Assembly: GCF_014332515.1 (NCBI RefSeq)
Contig: NZ_VFSD01000014.1
Location: 1 to 64,000 of the forward strand
DNA length: 64,000 nucleotides
Origin: Pontibacter beigongshangensis
GTDB lineage: Bacteria; Bacteroidota; Bacteroidia; Cytophagales; Hymenobacteraceae
Direction of reading: 5' to 3'
Shown: positions 26,626 to 35,446 of the stretch, piece after piece
How the letters are laid out: each line of letters begins with the position of its first letter
Position numbering within the stretch: the stretch's first letter is position 1
Made by a program: the position numbers and the translations under genes
The notes under the pieces: model-generated
What the model saw: only the letters and a program-made list of their open reading frames with translations
What the model was told of the DNA's origin: nothing
Databases searched by the model: none

Positions 26626-28974
26626 ATGACAGTGAAGAATAATCGAATAATTTTCCTTTTACTGCTCTTCCTTACCTTTTCCGGACTAACCTTCGGCCAG
26701 GAGCAGGAGGCGCCAATAACCAATGCCAATGCAGCTGCTCAGGCTGTAGACAGTCTGCTGGCCAGGGTAGAAGAAGCACGGGTAACGCTGGACCGGATCA
26801 ATTCGATTAACAGGAGGGGTTTCAGTACCTCTTCCACAGAGCAGAGCCTGCCGGAGATAGAGGCCAACCTGCATACCATCGAGCAGAACCTGTCGTTTTA
26901 CAGCCGAGTTATCGACCTCAAGAACCTGCAAATGTACAAGGTGCTGCTCACCAACATGCAGCAGGTCTTAGACAACCGGCGCACCATCTTGTCGGGCTTT
27001 AACAGGGAGCTGATTGGCATGAACGCCGAGATCAACAGCTTTTCCAGCGACACGGTGCTGCTGGCCCTATCGACCGACAGCCTGTTCTCTACTTTATACC
27101 GCAACGAAATAGGTCTGTTAAGGGATCAGTGGCAGCTTGCCAGCGGCGCAACGTCGCAGAACCTGGAGAAAATAAATAAAATTCAGACAGTTATATCGGG
27201 GCTGTACTTTAAGTCAACAGAGCTGCAGGGCCGGGTGGATGAGCTGCTGCGCGCCTATAACTCCCGCAACTTTTCAAGGGAGTATGCTTATATCTGGAAT
27301 GCCGAAGACCATGCGGTGGAAGAGGAGCAGCTCGCCTACATGCTCCGGAAATCGTACGAAGGGCAGCACCAGCTCCTAAACTATTATTTCAGGGAGAACT
27401 GGCATAACTGGCTTTGGCTGCTGGGCATAACACTGCTTTTTGGCTGGTGGGTGTTCAACAATTACCGTAAAATAAGGCAGGACAATAGCCAGGCGAGGGT
27501 TACGTACAAGCAAATTAAATATCTCAAGCCTGTGCCTGTGTTAAGCTCGCTGGTGCTGGCCCTGAACATAGCGCCCTTTTTTGACCTGCACCCGCCTACG
27601 GCCTACGTCGAAATCATGCAGTTCTTCCTGATGCTGGCGCTCACGGTGCTGTTCTGGCGCAACTGGCCACGGAACCTTTTTTATTACTGGATCGCGATTT
27701 TTGTGCTGTTCATCGTTTTCGCTATCAGCAGCTCCATCATTAACCCCAGCCCGGCGCTGCGGGTTGGCTTGCTTGTTTTCAACAGTATATCGGTCGTGTT
27801 TGGCCTCTTCTTTACGAGGCACATCCGGCAGGCGCTTTCGCTGGCTGGTTTTGTAAAGCAGGTATCGGTTATTTACATCGTGCTGAACGTGCTGGCTATT
27901 ATCTTTAATATTTTCGGCAGGCTGACGCTGGCTAAAATCACCAGCACGGCCGCCATATTTGGCCTGACCCAGATCATTGGCTTACAAATTCTGGTGGAAC
28001 TCATTACAGAGGCCTTTTTCCTGCAGATCGAAGCCAACAAGCTGTCCGACAGGTCGGAGTCTCGCTTTAACCTCGATTACCGGAAAATGGAGGCGATAAC
28101 CACCAAAGCCCTGTCTTTTCTGGTGGTTATTTTCTGGCTTGCGATTTTTACGACAAACCTCAACATCTACACCCCCATCTACTCCTTTCTGGAAGGTGTG
28201 CTGACAACTACCCGAAACCTTGGCAGCATTACGTTTACGATCGGCAACGTGCTCCTCTTTTTCATTATCCTGTACCTGGCCAACAAACTGCAGCAGTATG
28301 TCGGGTATTTCTTCGGTGTCAGGAACAACGACTTTATTACGGGCCGCAATATCAAGGGCTCGCGCATGATAATCCTGCGGCTGGTGCTGATGGTGGCGGG
28401 CTTTCTGCTGGCCATCTCGGCCTCCGGCATGCCACTTACCAATATTACCGTAGTGCTGGGTGCCCTGGGCGTGGGTATCGGCCTGGGCCTGCAGAATATC
28501 GTCAACAACCTGGTATCAGGTATTATCCTTATTTTTGAACGACCGTTCGAACTGGGCGACTCCATCGAGATTGGTACCAAAAAAGGTCGGGTAAAAGACA
28601 TAGGCATACGGTCGAGCAGGCTGGTCACCACCGAAGGCTCTGAAGTAATCGTGCCGAACGGCGACCTGCTCTCGGGGCAGGTTACCAACTGGACGCTGAA
28701 CAACCGCAATGTGCGGGTAGAGCTGCTCATTAAAGTGGACCCCGCCACAGACCTCGAACTCGTCAAGCAGTACATAAAAGAAGAGGTGGAGAGAAGCCCG
28801 AACGCCCTGAAGCGGATACCTCCCGAAGTGCTGCTCAACAACATCACCTCGGCCGCGCTGGAACTGAAAGTTGTTTTCTGGGTAACCAACATTCAGCAGG
28901 ACCAGGCCGTCCGAAGCGAAGTACTGCTGCGCATCTACAGGCGGCTGACTGGTAATGATATTAAACTGCTGTGA
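26626..28974 (+). CDS. Large MscS-family mechanosensitive ion channel
   Basis: 782 residues, much longer than E. coli MscS (286), like the MscK/YbiO class. An N-terminal signal peptide (cleavage near TFGQ) leads to a periplasmic helical/coiled domain (about residues 30-255), then several transmembrane helices starting at WLWLLGITLLFGWWVF. The pore-lining MscS segment is VLGALGVGIGLGLQNIVNN (about 610-630), followed by the GDSIEIG loop of the beta domain and the VPNGDLLSGQVTNWT cytoplasmic cage. It should open under membrane tension and release solutes in osmotic downshock. Confidence 0.92.
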   Translation: MTVKNNRIIFLLLLFLTFSGLTFGQEQEAPITNANAAAQAVDSLLARVEEARVTLDRINSINRRGFSTSSTEQSLPEIEANLHTIEQNLSFYSRVIDLKNLQMYKVLLTNMQQVLDNRRTILSGFNRELIGMNAEINSFSSDTVLLALSTDSLFSTLYRNEIGLLRDQWQLASGATSQNLEKINKIQTVISGLYFKSTELQGRVDELLRAYNSRNFSREYAYIWNAEDHAVEEEQLAYMLRKSYEGQHQLLNYYFRENWHNWLWLLGITLLFGWWVFNNYRKIRQDNSQARVTYKQIKYLKPVPVLSSLVLALNIAPFFDLHPPTAYVEIMQFFLMLALTVLFWRNWPRNLFYYWIAIFVLFIVFAISSSIINPSPALRVGLLVFNSISVVFGLFFTRHIRQALSLAGFVKQVSVIYIVLNVLAIIFNIFGRLTLAKITSTAAIFGLTQIIGLQILVELITEAFFLQIEANKLSDRSESRFNLDYRKMEAITTKALSFLVVIFWLAIFTTNLNIYTPIYSFLEGVLTTTRNLGSITFTIGNVLLFFIILYLANKLQQYVGYFFGVRNNDFITGRNIKGSRMIILRLVLMVAGFLLAISASGMPLTNITVVLGALGVGIGLGLQNIVNNLVSGIILIFERPFELGDSIEIGTKKGRVKDIGIRSSRLVTTEGSEVIVPNGDLLSGQVTNWTLNNRNVRVELLIKVDPATDLELVKQYIKEEVERSPNALKRIPPEVLLNNITSAALELKVVFWVTNIQQDQAVRSEVLLRIYRRLTGNDIKLL

Positions 28975-29052
28975 TGAGGATGTTAAATGCCAGACTTCCA
29001 GCTTTCGTTAAAAGTGGGAAATGGGATTGGGGTTGTTTCTCCGGATCGGTCA

Positions 29053-29083
29053 AATTATTCCAATCAAAAAGCCCCTCCGGAGG
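29053..29083 (-). repeat. Interspersed CCTCCGGAGG/AATTATT element
   Basis: AATTATTCCAATCAAAAAGCCCC to CCTCCGGAGG; immediately followed by GTSTCYT-type heptamers. Confidence 0.8.
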
Positions 29084-29353
29084 TTTTTTTAAGACACAGG
29101 ACGCAGGACATAAGACTCAAGACTTTTTTGCCTGTCTCTTTCCAGAGAGCCCCCACCCCAAGAATTCACAGAATAAAAGAATGTTCCGAATAATTGAGTC
29201 CTGATGTTGCCTGAAACTTGATGGCGCTGTTATCCTCAGCCAGGCAAACCATCTTCAAATCTTCACATCAAGTAATCGGCACATAAACAAGCTGCATCTG
29301 AAAATCTGTAAAACATTTACAGAAATATATAAGTACCTTTAAGAGTTGAACGT

Positions 29354-29361
29354 TACCTTTG
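29354..29361 (+). promoter_or_regulatory. Putative -7 box (TACCTTTG) of the metal-efflux operon
   Basis: Exact TAnnTTTG; a second near box TACCTTTA lies 20 nt upstream (29334-29341). Confidence 0.5.
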
Positions 29362-29437
29362 TAACTAGTGCAGGATATACAGCGGGCATCTACCGTGAAA
29401 GTCCTGTTTCCTGTGTCTAGCGACTTTTATCTAAAAA

Positions 29438-29863
29438 ATGAAGCTGTTTCGTCAAATCATGGTGCTGGCCCTTACGCTGCTGCTGCTCGTCTCCTCGACA
29501 GGCATCTCGGTAGGCATGCATGTATGCGACGGCGAACTGCACGACATCAGCCTGTTTGGAGGGGCCAACGAGTGCCCCATGGAGCAACAGCAGCAAGTGC
29601 TGCCGCCCTGCCATGCCCCCGCGCCCACCGATGACGACTGCTGCCATAACCACACCTTCGTACTGGAAAGCATAGAAGATGCGGCCGACAGCAAAGCACA
29701 ATTGCTCCACAAGCAGCTCGACCTTAAATTTATTGCCGCTGTAAAGGTGGTGTTGCTGCAGCTGTTTGAGCAGCAGCTTGCCCTTAAACCAACATTTGCC
29801 CACTACTCCTCTCCCCCGCTGGTCCGCGACGTGCCGGTGCTGTTGCAGTCCTTCCTTATCTGA
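29438..29863 (+). CDS. HYC_CC_PP family protein, metal-efflux associated
   Basis: 141 residues with an N-terminal hydrophobic segment (MVLALTLLLLVSSTG) and then the spaced motif that names this Bacteroidota group: a His-x-Cys near GMHVCDGE, a CC pair in DDDCCHNH, and a PP pair in SSPPLVRD. Extra Cys, Met and His residues (NECPMEQQQQ, PPCHAP) suggest metal binding at the envelope. These small proteins typically sit just before CusA-type pumps, as here. Function inferred from context only. A degenerate heptamer tract lies 15-37 nt upstream of the start. Confidence 0.72.
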   Translation: MKLFRQIMVLALTLLLLVSSTGISVGMHVCDGELHDISLFGGANECPMEQQQQVLPPCHAPAPTDDDCCHNHTFVLESIEDAADSKAQLLHKQLDLKFIAAVKVVLLQLFEQQLALKPTFAHYSSPPLVRDVPVLLQSFLI

Positions 29864-30040
29864 TACCCGCTTTTTTCGATCTCCGCCTGCCTCTGCTGAG
29901 GCTGGTAAAATTTGCTGTTGCCTTTTGGGTTGCAGCACACGTTCAAATTAATCGAATAAAGCATCAAGCCTACTTATTTTGAATTCCCGGCCGGTTCCTG
30001 ATCCGCTGGATAATCCAAAATAAAACACATACTCAAAAAA

Positions 30041-30072
30041 GTCTTGTGTCCTGTGTCTTGATACTTGTGTCC
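30041..30072 (+). repeat. Heptamer tandem repeat in the cusA leader
   Basis: GTCTTGT, GTCCTGT, GTCTTGA, TACTTGT, GTCC: four and a half degenerate 7-mers ending 11 nt before the cusA ATG. Confidence 0.7.
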
Positions 30073-30083
30073 ATTTTAAAAGA

Positions 30084-33000
30084 ATGCTGAACAGTATCAT
30101 AAAATTCTTCCTGGAGCAGAAGCTGGTTACCACCCTGCTCTTGCTGCTCATTGTAAGCTGGGGCATCGTAACGGCACCCTTCAACTGGAACGTGCCCTTT
30201 CTGCCAAACGACCCCGTGCCGGTAGATGCCATTCCGGACATCGGTGAAAACCAGCAGATTATTTTCACAGAGTGGATGGGTCGTTCCCCACAAGACGTGG
30301 AAGATCAGATCACCTACCCGCTCACCACCTCGCTGCTGGGTATGCCCGGCGTGAAGGCGATCCGCTCTACCTCCATGTTCGGTTTCTCGAGTATCTACAT
30401 CATCTTTAGCGAAGACGTGGAATACTACTGGAGCCGTTCCCGCATCCTCGAAAAGTTAAACTCCCTGCCTTCCGGCCTGCTCCCCACCGACGTTACGCCA
30501 AAACTAGGACCCGATGCCACGGCCTTAGGGCAGGTGTACTGGTACACACTGGAGGGGCGCGACGAGCACGGCAAACCTGCCGGAGGCTGGGACCTGCACG
30601 AGCTGCGCACCATCCAGGATTATTATGTGCGCTATGCCCTGGCAGGAGCCGAAGGCGTGGCCGAAGTAGCCTCCATTGGCGGTTACATAAAAGAATACCA
30701 GGTAGACCTCGACCCGAATGCCATGCGGGCCAACAAGGTATCGATGATGCAGGTCATGACCGCGCTCCAGAACAGTAACCAGGATGTAGGCGCCAACACC
30801 GTAGAGATAAACCAGGTGGAGTACCTGGTGCGGGGCCTGGGCTACGTAAAAAATATCGCAGACATTGAAGAAGCCGTGGTCAGCGTAACAGATAACGTAC
30901 CCATCCGCATCAAAGACATTGCACGGGTCAACATCGGCCCGGCCGACCGCTCTATGCTCGGCATTCTGGATAAGAGCGGAGCCGAAGCGGTGGGTGGCGT
31001 GGTCACGGCGCGCTATGGCGATAACCCGCTGGCAGTCATCAACAACACCAAAGCCAAACTGGAGGAGATAGCAGCCGGACTACCGTCTAAAAAACTGGCT
31101 GATGGCCGCACCTCCAAAGTAACTGTAGTGCCCTTTTATGACAGAACAGACCTGATAAATGAAACGCTAAATACCCTGAACGAGGCCATCGTGCTGCAGA
31201 TCCTCATCACCATTATCGTCATCATCGTGATGGTGTACAACCTGCGGGCTTCGTTGCTGATCTCGGCGCTCCTGCCGATGGCGGTACTCATGACCTTTAT
31301 CATGATGCGGCACTTCCATGTAGATGCCAACATTGTGGCCTTGTCGGGTATCGCCATCGCCATCGGCACCATGGTGGACCTGGGTATTATTTTGAACGAG
31401 AACATCCTGCGGCACCGCGACGAGGCGCCACCCGGCCAATCGCTGCTCAAAACAGTGTACAACGCTACCACGGAAGTAGCCACGGCAATTATCACAGCAG
31501 TATCCACGACCATTGTCAGCTTCCTGCCTGTGTTTACGATGGAAGCGGCAGAGGGAAAACTCTTTGGGCCGCTCGCTTTCACGAAGACCTTTGCCCTGGT
31601 GGCCTCCCTTGTTTTCACGATCCTGTTTATGCCTGCCTTCTCGCACCTGGTGCTGGGGCTGAAGGCAAAGAACGTGCGCTGGGCGCTGATCTTTAATTGG
31701 GCGCTGCTGGGCCTTGGGCTCGTGTCGTTGTTTATACTTCCGCTGGCTGGCATTACATTGAGTTTGCTTGCCCTTAACAATCTGCTGAACCACTACCGGC
31801 CAGAGCCCTTTGGCCAATACCACTCTACTGTTACAGTAGCCATTGCTGCCCTGGCTGTTTCGTGGCTGCTGGCCTCGCAGTGGCTGCCGCTGGGGGTATC
31901 GGTGAGCCTGGTGGCTAACTTCCTGTTTGTGCTGCTTGTCATAGGCATTTTGCTGGGGTTCTTCTCCCTTTTCATAAAACTTTACCCGCGCCTGTTGCTC
32001 TGGTGCCTGCAGAACAAAGGCAAATTCCTGCTCATCCCGTCCTTTATCATGCTATTGGGTCTGCTCAGCTGGTTAGGTTTTAACAGCGTGTTCGGGTGGT
32101 TTGCAAGTGGAGTAGATAAAACGGGCTATAACATCCGGACCAGCTCGGCCTGGAGCGGTCTTGCGCACACCTTCCCGGGTATGGGCAAGGAGTTCATGCC
32201 ATCGCTGGATGAAGGCGCATTCCTGCTGATGCCCACCTCTATGCCGCACTCTGGCGTAGAGGCCAACCGCCGCATCGTGCAGCAGCTCGACATGCTCATT
32301 ACGGCCATCCCGGAAGTAGAGATGGTGGTAGGCAAAGCAGGACGTGCCGAAACCGCCCTCGATCCTGCCCCGATGTCGATGTACGAGAACGTGATCCAAT
32401 ACAAAACCGAGTATATGACCGATGAGAACGGGCAAAGGCTTCGCTTTAAAACAAATGAAAACGACCAGTTTGTACGTGATGCGGATGGCAACCTCGTACC
32501 TGATAAGCGCGGCGAATACTACCGCCAGTGGCGCGACCACATCCGCACGCCGGACGACATTTGGAATGAGATCATAGCAGCCGCCAACATACCCGGTGTT
32601 ACCTCTGCCCCCAAACTGCAGCCCATCGAAACGCGCCTCGTGATGCTTCAGACCGGCATGCGCGCCCCTATGGGTATTAAAGTGTATGGCCCCGACCTCA
32701 AAACCATTGAGGAGTTCAGCCTGCAGCTGGAACGGTTTCTGAAAGAAGTGCCCTCTGTGAAACCCGAGGCCGTATTTGCAGACCGTTCGCTGGGTAAGCC
32801 CTACATGGAGATAGAGCTGAACCGCCAGGCTATGGGTCGCTATGGCCTGAACGTGGCCGATGTGCAGGAGTATATTGAAGTGGCTATGGGCGGCATGACC
32901 TTGACCACTACTGTAGAAGGCCGGGAGCGCTATGCCATCCGCGCCCGCTACGCCCGCGAGTTCCGGAACGATGCCACTGCTGTAAACAACATCCTGATCA

Positions 33001-33845
33001 GCACCGCCAGTGGCGCCCAGGTTCCGCTGGCTGAAGTGGCGGAGGTGGTGTACCGCCCCGGTCCGATGATGATACGCGGGGAAAACTCCTTTCTGACAGG
33101 CTATGTGCTGCTCGACAAGCAGGAAGGGTTCGCCGAGGTATCGGTGGTGGAGGATGCGCAGCGGTTCCTGGAACAGAAGATTAGTTTGGGCGAACTGGTG
33201 GTGCCTGCCGGTGTGAGCTACAAATTTTCGGGCAACTACGAGAATCAGGTACGGGCAGAAGAACGGTTGGCCCTCATAATTCCGGTTTCCCTGTTCATCA
33301 TATTTCTGATCCTGTACTTCCAGTTCCGGTCAGTTACTACTACGCTGTTTGTTTTTTCTGCCATTGCCATGGCTTTTGCAGGGGGCTTCCTGATGTTGTG
33401 GCTCTACGGGCAGGACTGGTTTCTGAATTTCTCCCTGGGCGACACCAACTTGCGGGAACTCTTCCAGATGCGCACCTTTAACCTGAGCGTGGCCGTGTGG
33501 GTCGGCTTTATCGCCCTGTTCGGCATCGCTACCGACGATGGCGTTGTAGTGGGCACCTACCTTAAACAAAGCTTCGAGCGTAACAGCCCTAGTACCCAAA
33601 AAGAGGTGCGGCTAGCAGTGCTGGAGGCTGGCAACCGTCGCATACGACCCTGCCTCATGACCACAGCCACTACCCTGCTGGCGCTGCTACCCGTGCTCAC
33701 ATCATCTGGCCGAGGTTCTGACATCATGATTCCGATGGCTATCCCTACGTTTGGCGGCATGACCGTAGCGCTTATTTCACTTTTTATTGTGCCGGTGCTC
33801 TTTAGCTGGCGCGAAGAAGCTAAACTTAAAAAGGATTCCGAATGA
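30084..33845 (+). CDS. cusA: CusA/CzcA-type heavy-metal efflux RND pump
   Basis: Inner-membrane proton-driven RND transporter exporting Cu(I)/Ag(I) or related metals. Typical features: MLNSIIKFFLEQKLVTTLL start, DAIPDIGENQ, WMGRSPQDVEDQITYPL, STSMFGFSSIYIIF, the helix-4 motif SGIAIAIGTMVDLGIILNEN, and ATDDGVVVGTYL in the second half. At 1253 residues it is about 200 longer than E. coli CusA (1047): an extra hydrophobic segment with several predicted helices lies around residues 528-675 between the two RND halves. A Met-rich SMYENVIQYKTEYM patch matches CusA homologues. It overlaps the tolC-like start by 4 nt (ATGA). Confidence 0.93.
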   Translation: MLNSIIKFFLEQKLVTTLLLLLIVSWGIVTAPFNWNVPFLPNDPVPVDAIPDIGENQQIIFTEWMGRSPQDVEDQITYPLTTSLLGMPGVKAIRSTSMFGFSSIYIIFSEDVEYYWSRSRILEKLNSLPSGLLPTDVTPKLGPDATALGQVYWYTLEGRDEHGKPAGGWDLHELRTIQDYYVRYALAGAEGVAEVASIGGYIKEYQVDLDPNAMRANKVSMMQVMTALQNSNQDVGANTVEINQVEYLVRGLGYVKNIADIEEAVVSVTDNVPIRIKDIARVNIGPADRSMLGILDKSGAEAVGGVVTARYGDNPLAVINNTKAKLEEIAAGLPSKKLADGRTSKVTVVPFYDRTDLINETLNTLNEAIVLQILITIIVIIVMVYNLRASLLISALLPMAVLMTFIMMRHFHVDANIVALSGIAIAIGTMVDLGIILNENILRHRDEAPPGQSLLKTVYNATTEVATAIITAVSTTIVSFLPVFTMEAAEGKLFGPLAFTKTFALVASLVFTILFMPAFSHLVLGLKAKNVRWALIFNWALLGLGLVSLFILPLAGITLSLLALNNLLNHYRPEPFGQYHSTVTVAIAALAVSWLLASQWLPLGVSVSLVANFLFVLLVIGILLGFFSLFIKLYPRLLLWCLQNKGKFLLIPSFIMLLGLLSWLGFNSVFGWFASGVDKTGYNIRTSSAWSGLAHTFPGMGKEFMPSLDEGAFLLMPTSMPHSGVEANRRIVQQLDMLITAIPEVEMVVGKAGRAETALDPAPMSMYENVIQYKTEYMTDENGQRLRFKTNENDQFVRDADGNLVPDKRGEYYRQWRDHIRTPDDIWNEIIAAANIPGVTSAPKLQPIETRLVMLQTGMRAPMGIKVYGPDLKTIEEFSLQLERFLKEVPSVKPEAVFADRSLGKPYMEIELNRQAMGRYGLNVADVQEYIEVAMGGMTLTTTVEGRERYAIRARYAREFRNDATAVNNILISTASGAQVPLAEVAEVVYRPGPMMIRGENSFLTGYVLLDKQEGFAEVSVVEDAQRFLEQKISLGELVVPAGVSYKFSGNYENQVRAEERLALIIPVSLFIIFLILYFQFRSVTTTLFVFSAIAMAFAGGFLMLWLYGQDWFLNFSLGDTNLRELFQMRTFNLSVAVWVGFIALFGIATDDGVVVGTYLKQSFERNSPSTQKEVRLAVLEAGNRRIRPCLMTTATTLLALLPVLTSSGRGSDIMIPMAIPTFGGMTVALISLFIVPVLFSWREEAKLKKDSE

Positions 33846-35269
33846 AAAAGATACTGCTTTCTATCCTCCTTCTAGTGATGCTGCTGCCTTCTCTGCATGC
33901 GCAGCAGCTTGAAGACTACCTGGTATCGGCTGGTGAGAACAGCCCATTGCTGAAGGCGCGCTACAACGAGTACCAGGCAGCTTTGCAGCGGGTGCCGCAG
34001 GTGGGGGCGCTTCCGGACCCGGAAGCCAGTTTCAACTTTTTCCTGCGGCCGATGGAGCGCTACATGGGCAACCAGGTAGGCGATGTGTCGGTGATGCAGA
34101 TGTTTCCCTGGTTTGGTTCTTTGGGAGCAGCTAAAGAGGAGGCCAATTTTATGGCCCAGATGAAATTCGCCACCTTCATAGAAGCCAAAATAAATCTCTA
34201 CCACGATGTACGCGCCACCTGGTACACCCTCTACCGCATCGACAAGGAAGTGCTGCTGGTGGATAAGGAACTCGAAATCATGCGGGCGCTGGAGCGGATA
34301 GCGCTGGCCAAATACAAAGCGCCCGCTGGTGCGGGCGCTGCCTCAGGTACTACCCCACAGCGCCCTGCCGCTGCAACCGCGCCTACAAGTGGAGGCACAC
34401 CTACGGGTGGTGGCATGTCAGGCATGGGCGGCGGTAATACTCCAGCTACCCCAGGCGGCAGCGGAGGCATGAGCAGCGGGTCGGCCATGGCATCCATGGG
34501 CGCGTCTTCAGGCGGAACGATGGTTGATGTCATCCTGATCAGGGTGCAGGTAAAGGAACTGGAGAACCGGCTGCACCTGCTCCGCCAGTCCAGGAAACCG
34601 CAGGAAGTGCAGTTCAACAACCTGCTGCACCGGCAACCAGACCTGCCTGTAGTGGTGACTGACTCCTTAGGTGCTGCCCCACTACCCGCTTCGCTGGCAC
34701 TGCTGCAGGACTCGATCCGGCAGCATCACCCGATGCTGCAGATGTACACCTGGGATGAAAAGGCAAGGGCATCGCAGCACCGGATGGCACAGCTCATGGG
34801 CCGACCGATGATCGGATTGGGCGTGAATTACATGGTCTTTCAACCAAGGCAGGACGCCATGATGGGTGAGATGTCCGGCGGCAACATGCTGATGCCCATG
34901 GTAAGTATCTCGCTTCCTATCTATCGGAAAAAATACACGGCCCAGAAAAAAGAGGCAGAATATGCCCGGCAGGCGGCCGTGCACCAACGGGATTATGCCG
35001 AAAGGCAGCTTTTTACGGAGCTGGAGAACCTGCTGTACGAGTACCAACGGACCAGCAGCACCCTGCAGCTGCTAGAGGAACAGGTGGCGCTCAACGAGCA
35101 GGCCATTCGCTTACTCACCACAAACTACACCGTAGCCGCCACAGGCCTGGAGGAGGTGCTTCGGCAACGGCAGAACCTGCTCAGCTACCGGCAACAGCAA
35201 CTGCAGGCGGTGGCAGACCAGCATACAGCAGTCTCGGCCATAAGAAGGTTAATGAGCAGCGATGAATAG
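33842..35269 (+). CDS. TolC family outer-membrane efflux protein with Gly/Met-rich insert
   Basis: Outer-membrane channel component of the tripartite metal exporter. Signal peptide ends near SLHAQQ. The coiled-coil/barrel halves are seen in SPLLKARYNEYQAALQRVP, EASFNFFLRPMERYMGNQ and, after the insert, PMVSISLPIYRKKY and YAERQLFTELENLLYEY. Unusual: residues about 160-227 are a low-complexity Gly/Pro/Ser/Ala/Met stretch with several methionines (GGGMSGMGGGNTP), absent from most TolC proteins. Methionine could hold Cu(I) (inference). Start overlaps cusA by ATGA, indicating translational coupling. Confidence 0.88.
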   Translation: MKKILLSILLLVMLLPSLHAQQLEDYLVSAGENSPLLKARYNEYQAALQRVPQVGALPDPEASFNFFLRPMERYMGNQVGDVSVMQMFPWFGSLGAAKEEANFMAQMKFATFIEAKINLYHDVRATWYTLYRIDKEVLLVDKELEIMRALERIALAKYKAPAGAGAASGTTPQRPAAATAPTSGGTPTGGGMSGMGGGNTPATPGGSGGMSSGSAMASMGASSGGTMVDVILIRVQVKELENRLHLLRQSRKPQEVQFNNLLHRQPDLPVVVTDSLGAAPLPASLALLQDSIRQHHPMLQMYTWDEKARASQHRMAQLMGRPMIGLGVNYMVFQPRQDAMMGEMSGGNMLMPMVSISLPIYRKKYTAQKKEAEYARQAAVHQRDYAERQLFTELENLLYEYQRTSSTLQLLEEQVALNEQAIRLLTTNYTVAATGLEEVLRQRQNLLSYRQQQLQAVADQHTAVSAIRRLMSSDE

Positions 35270-35304
35270 CCTCGGAAAGCCTCGGGCATTTTTGAACCTC
35301 TGAA

Positions 35305-35335
35305 GCTTTGGAAGGGGTTTTTCATTAGAATAATT
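35305..35335 (+). repeat. Interspersed element inside the metal-efflux operon
   Basis: Core diverged to GCTTTGGAAGG, spacer GGGTTTTTCATTAG and AATAATT kept. It lies between the TolC-like gene and cusB. Confidence 0.7.
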
Positions 35336-35446
35336 TGACCATGCAAGACATCATTGTCACCTTTTTAAAGGAGACAGGAGGTTGCTAAACACTGATACTT
35401 TAAAACGCTGACTGATGCTGCTGCATCATCAGAAAAAAACAAACCC

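Larger units (their letters stand above)
28975..29437. other. Intergenic region upstream of the metal-efflux operon
   Basis: Contains a reverse interspersed element (29053-29083), heptamer tandem repeats (29091-29123), a small palindrome TCTGTAAAACATTTACAGA (about 29304-29322), a TACCTTTG promoter box (29354-29361) and another heptamer tract (29401-29423) just before the HYC_CC_PP-type gene. Confidence 0.5.
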
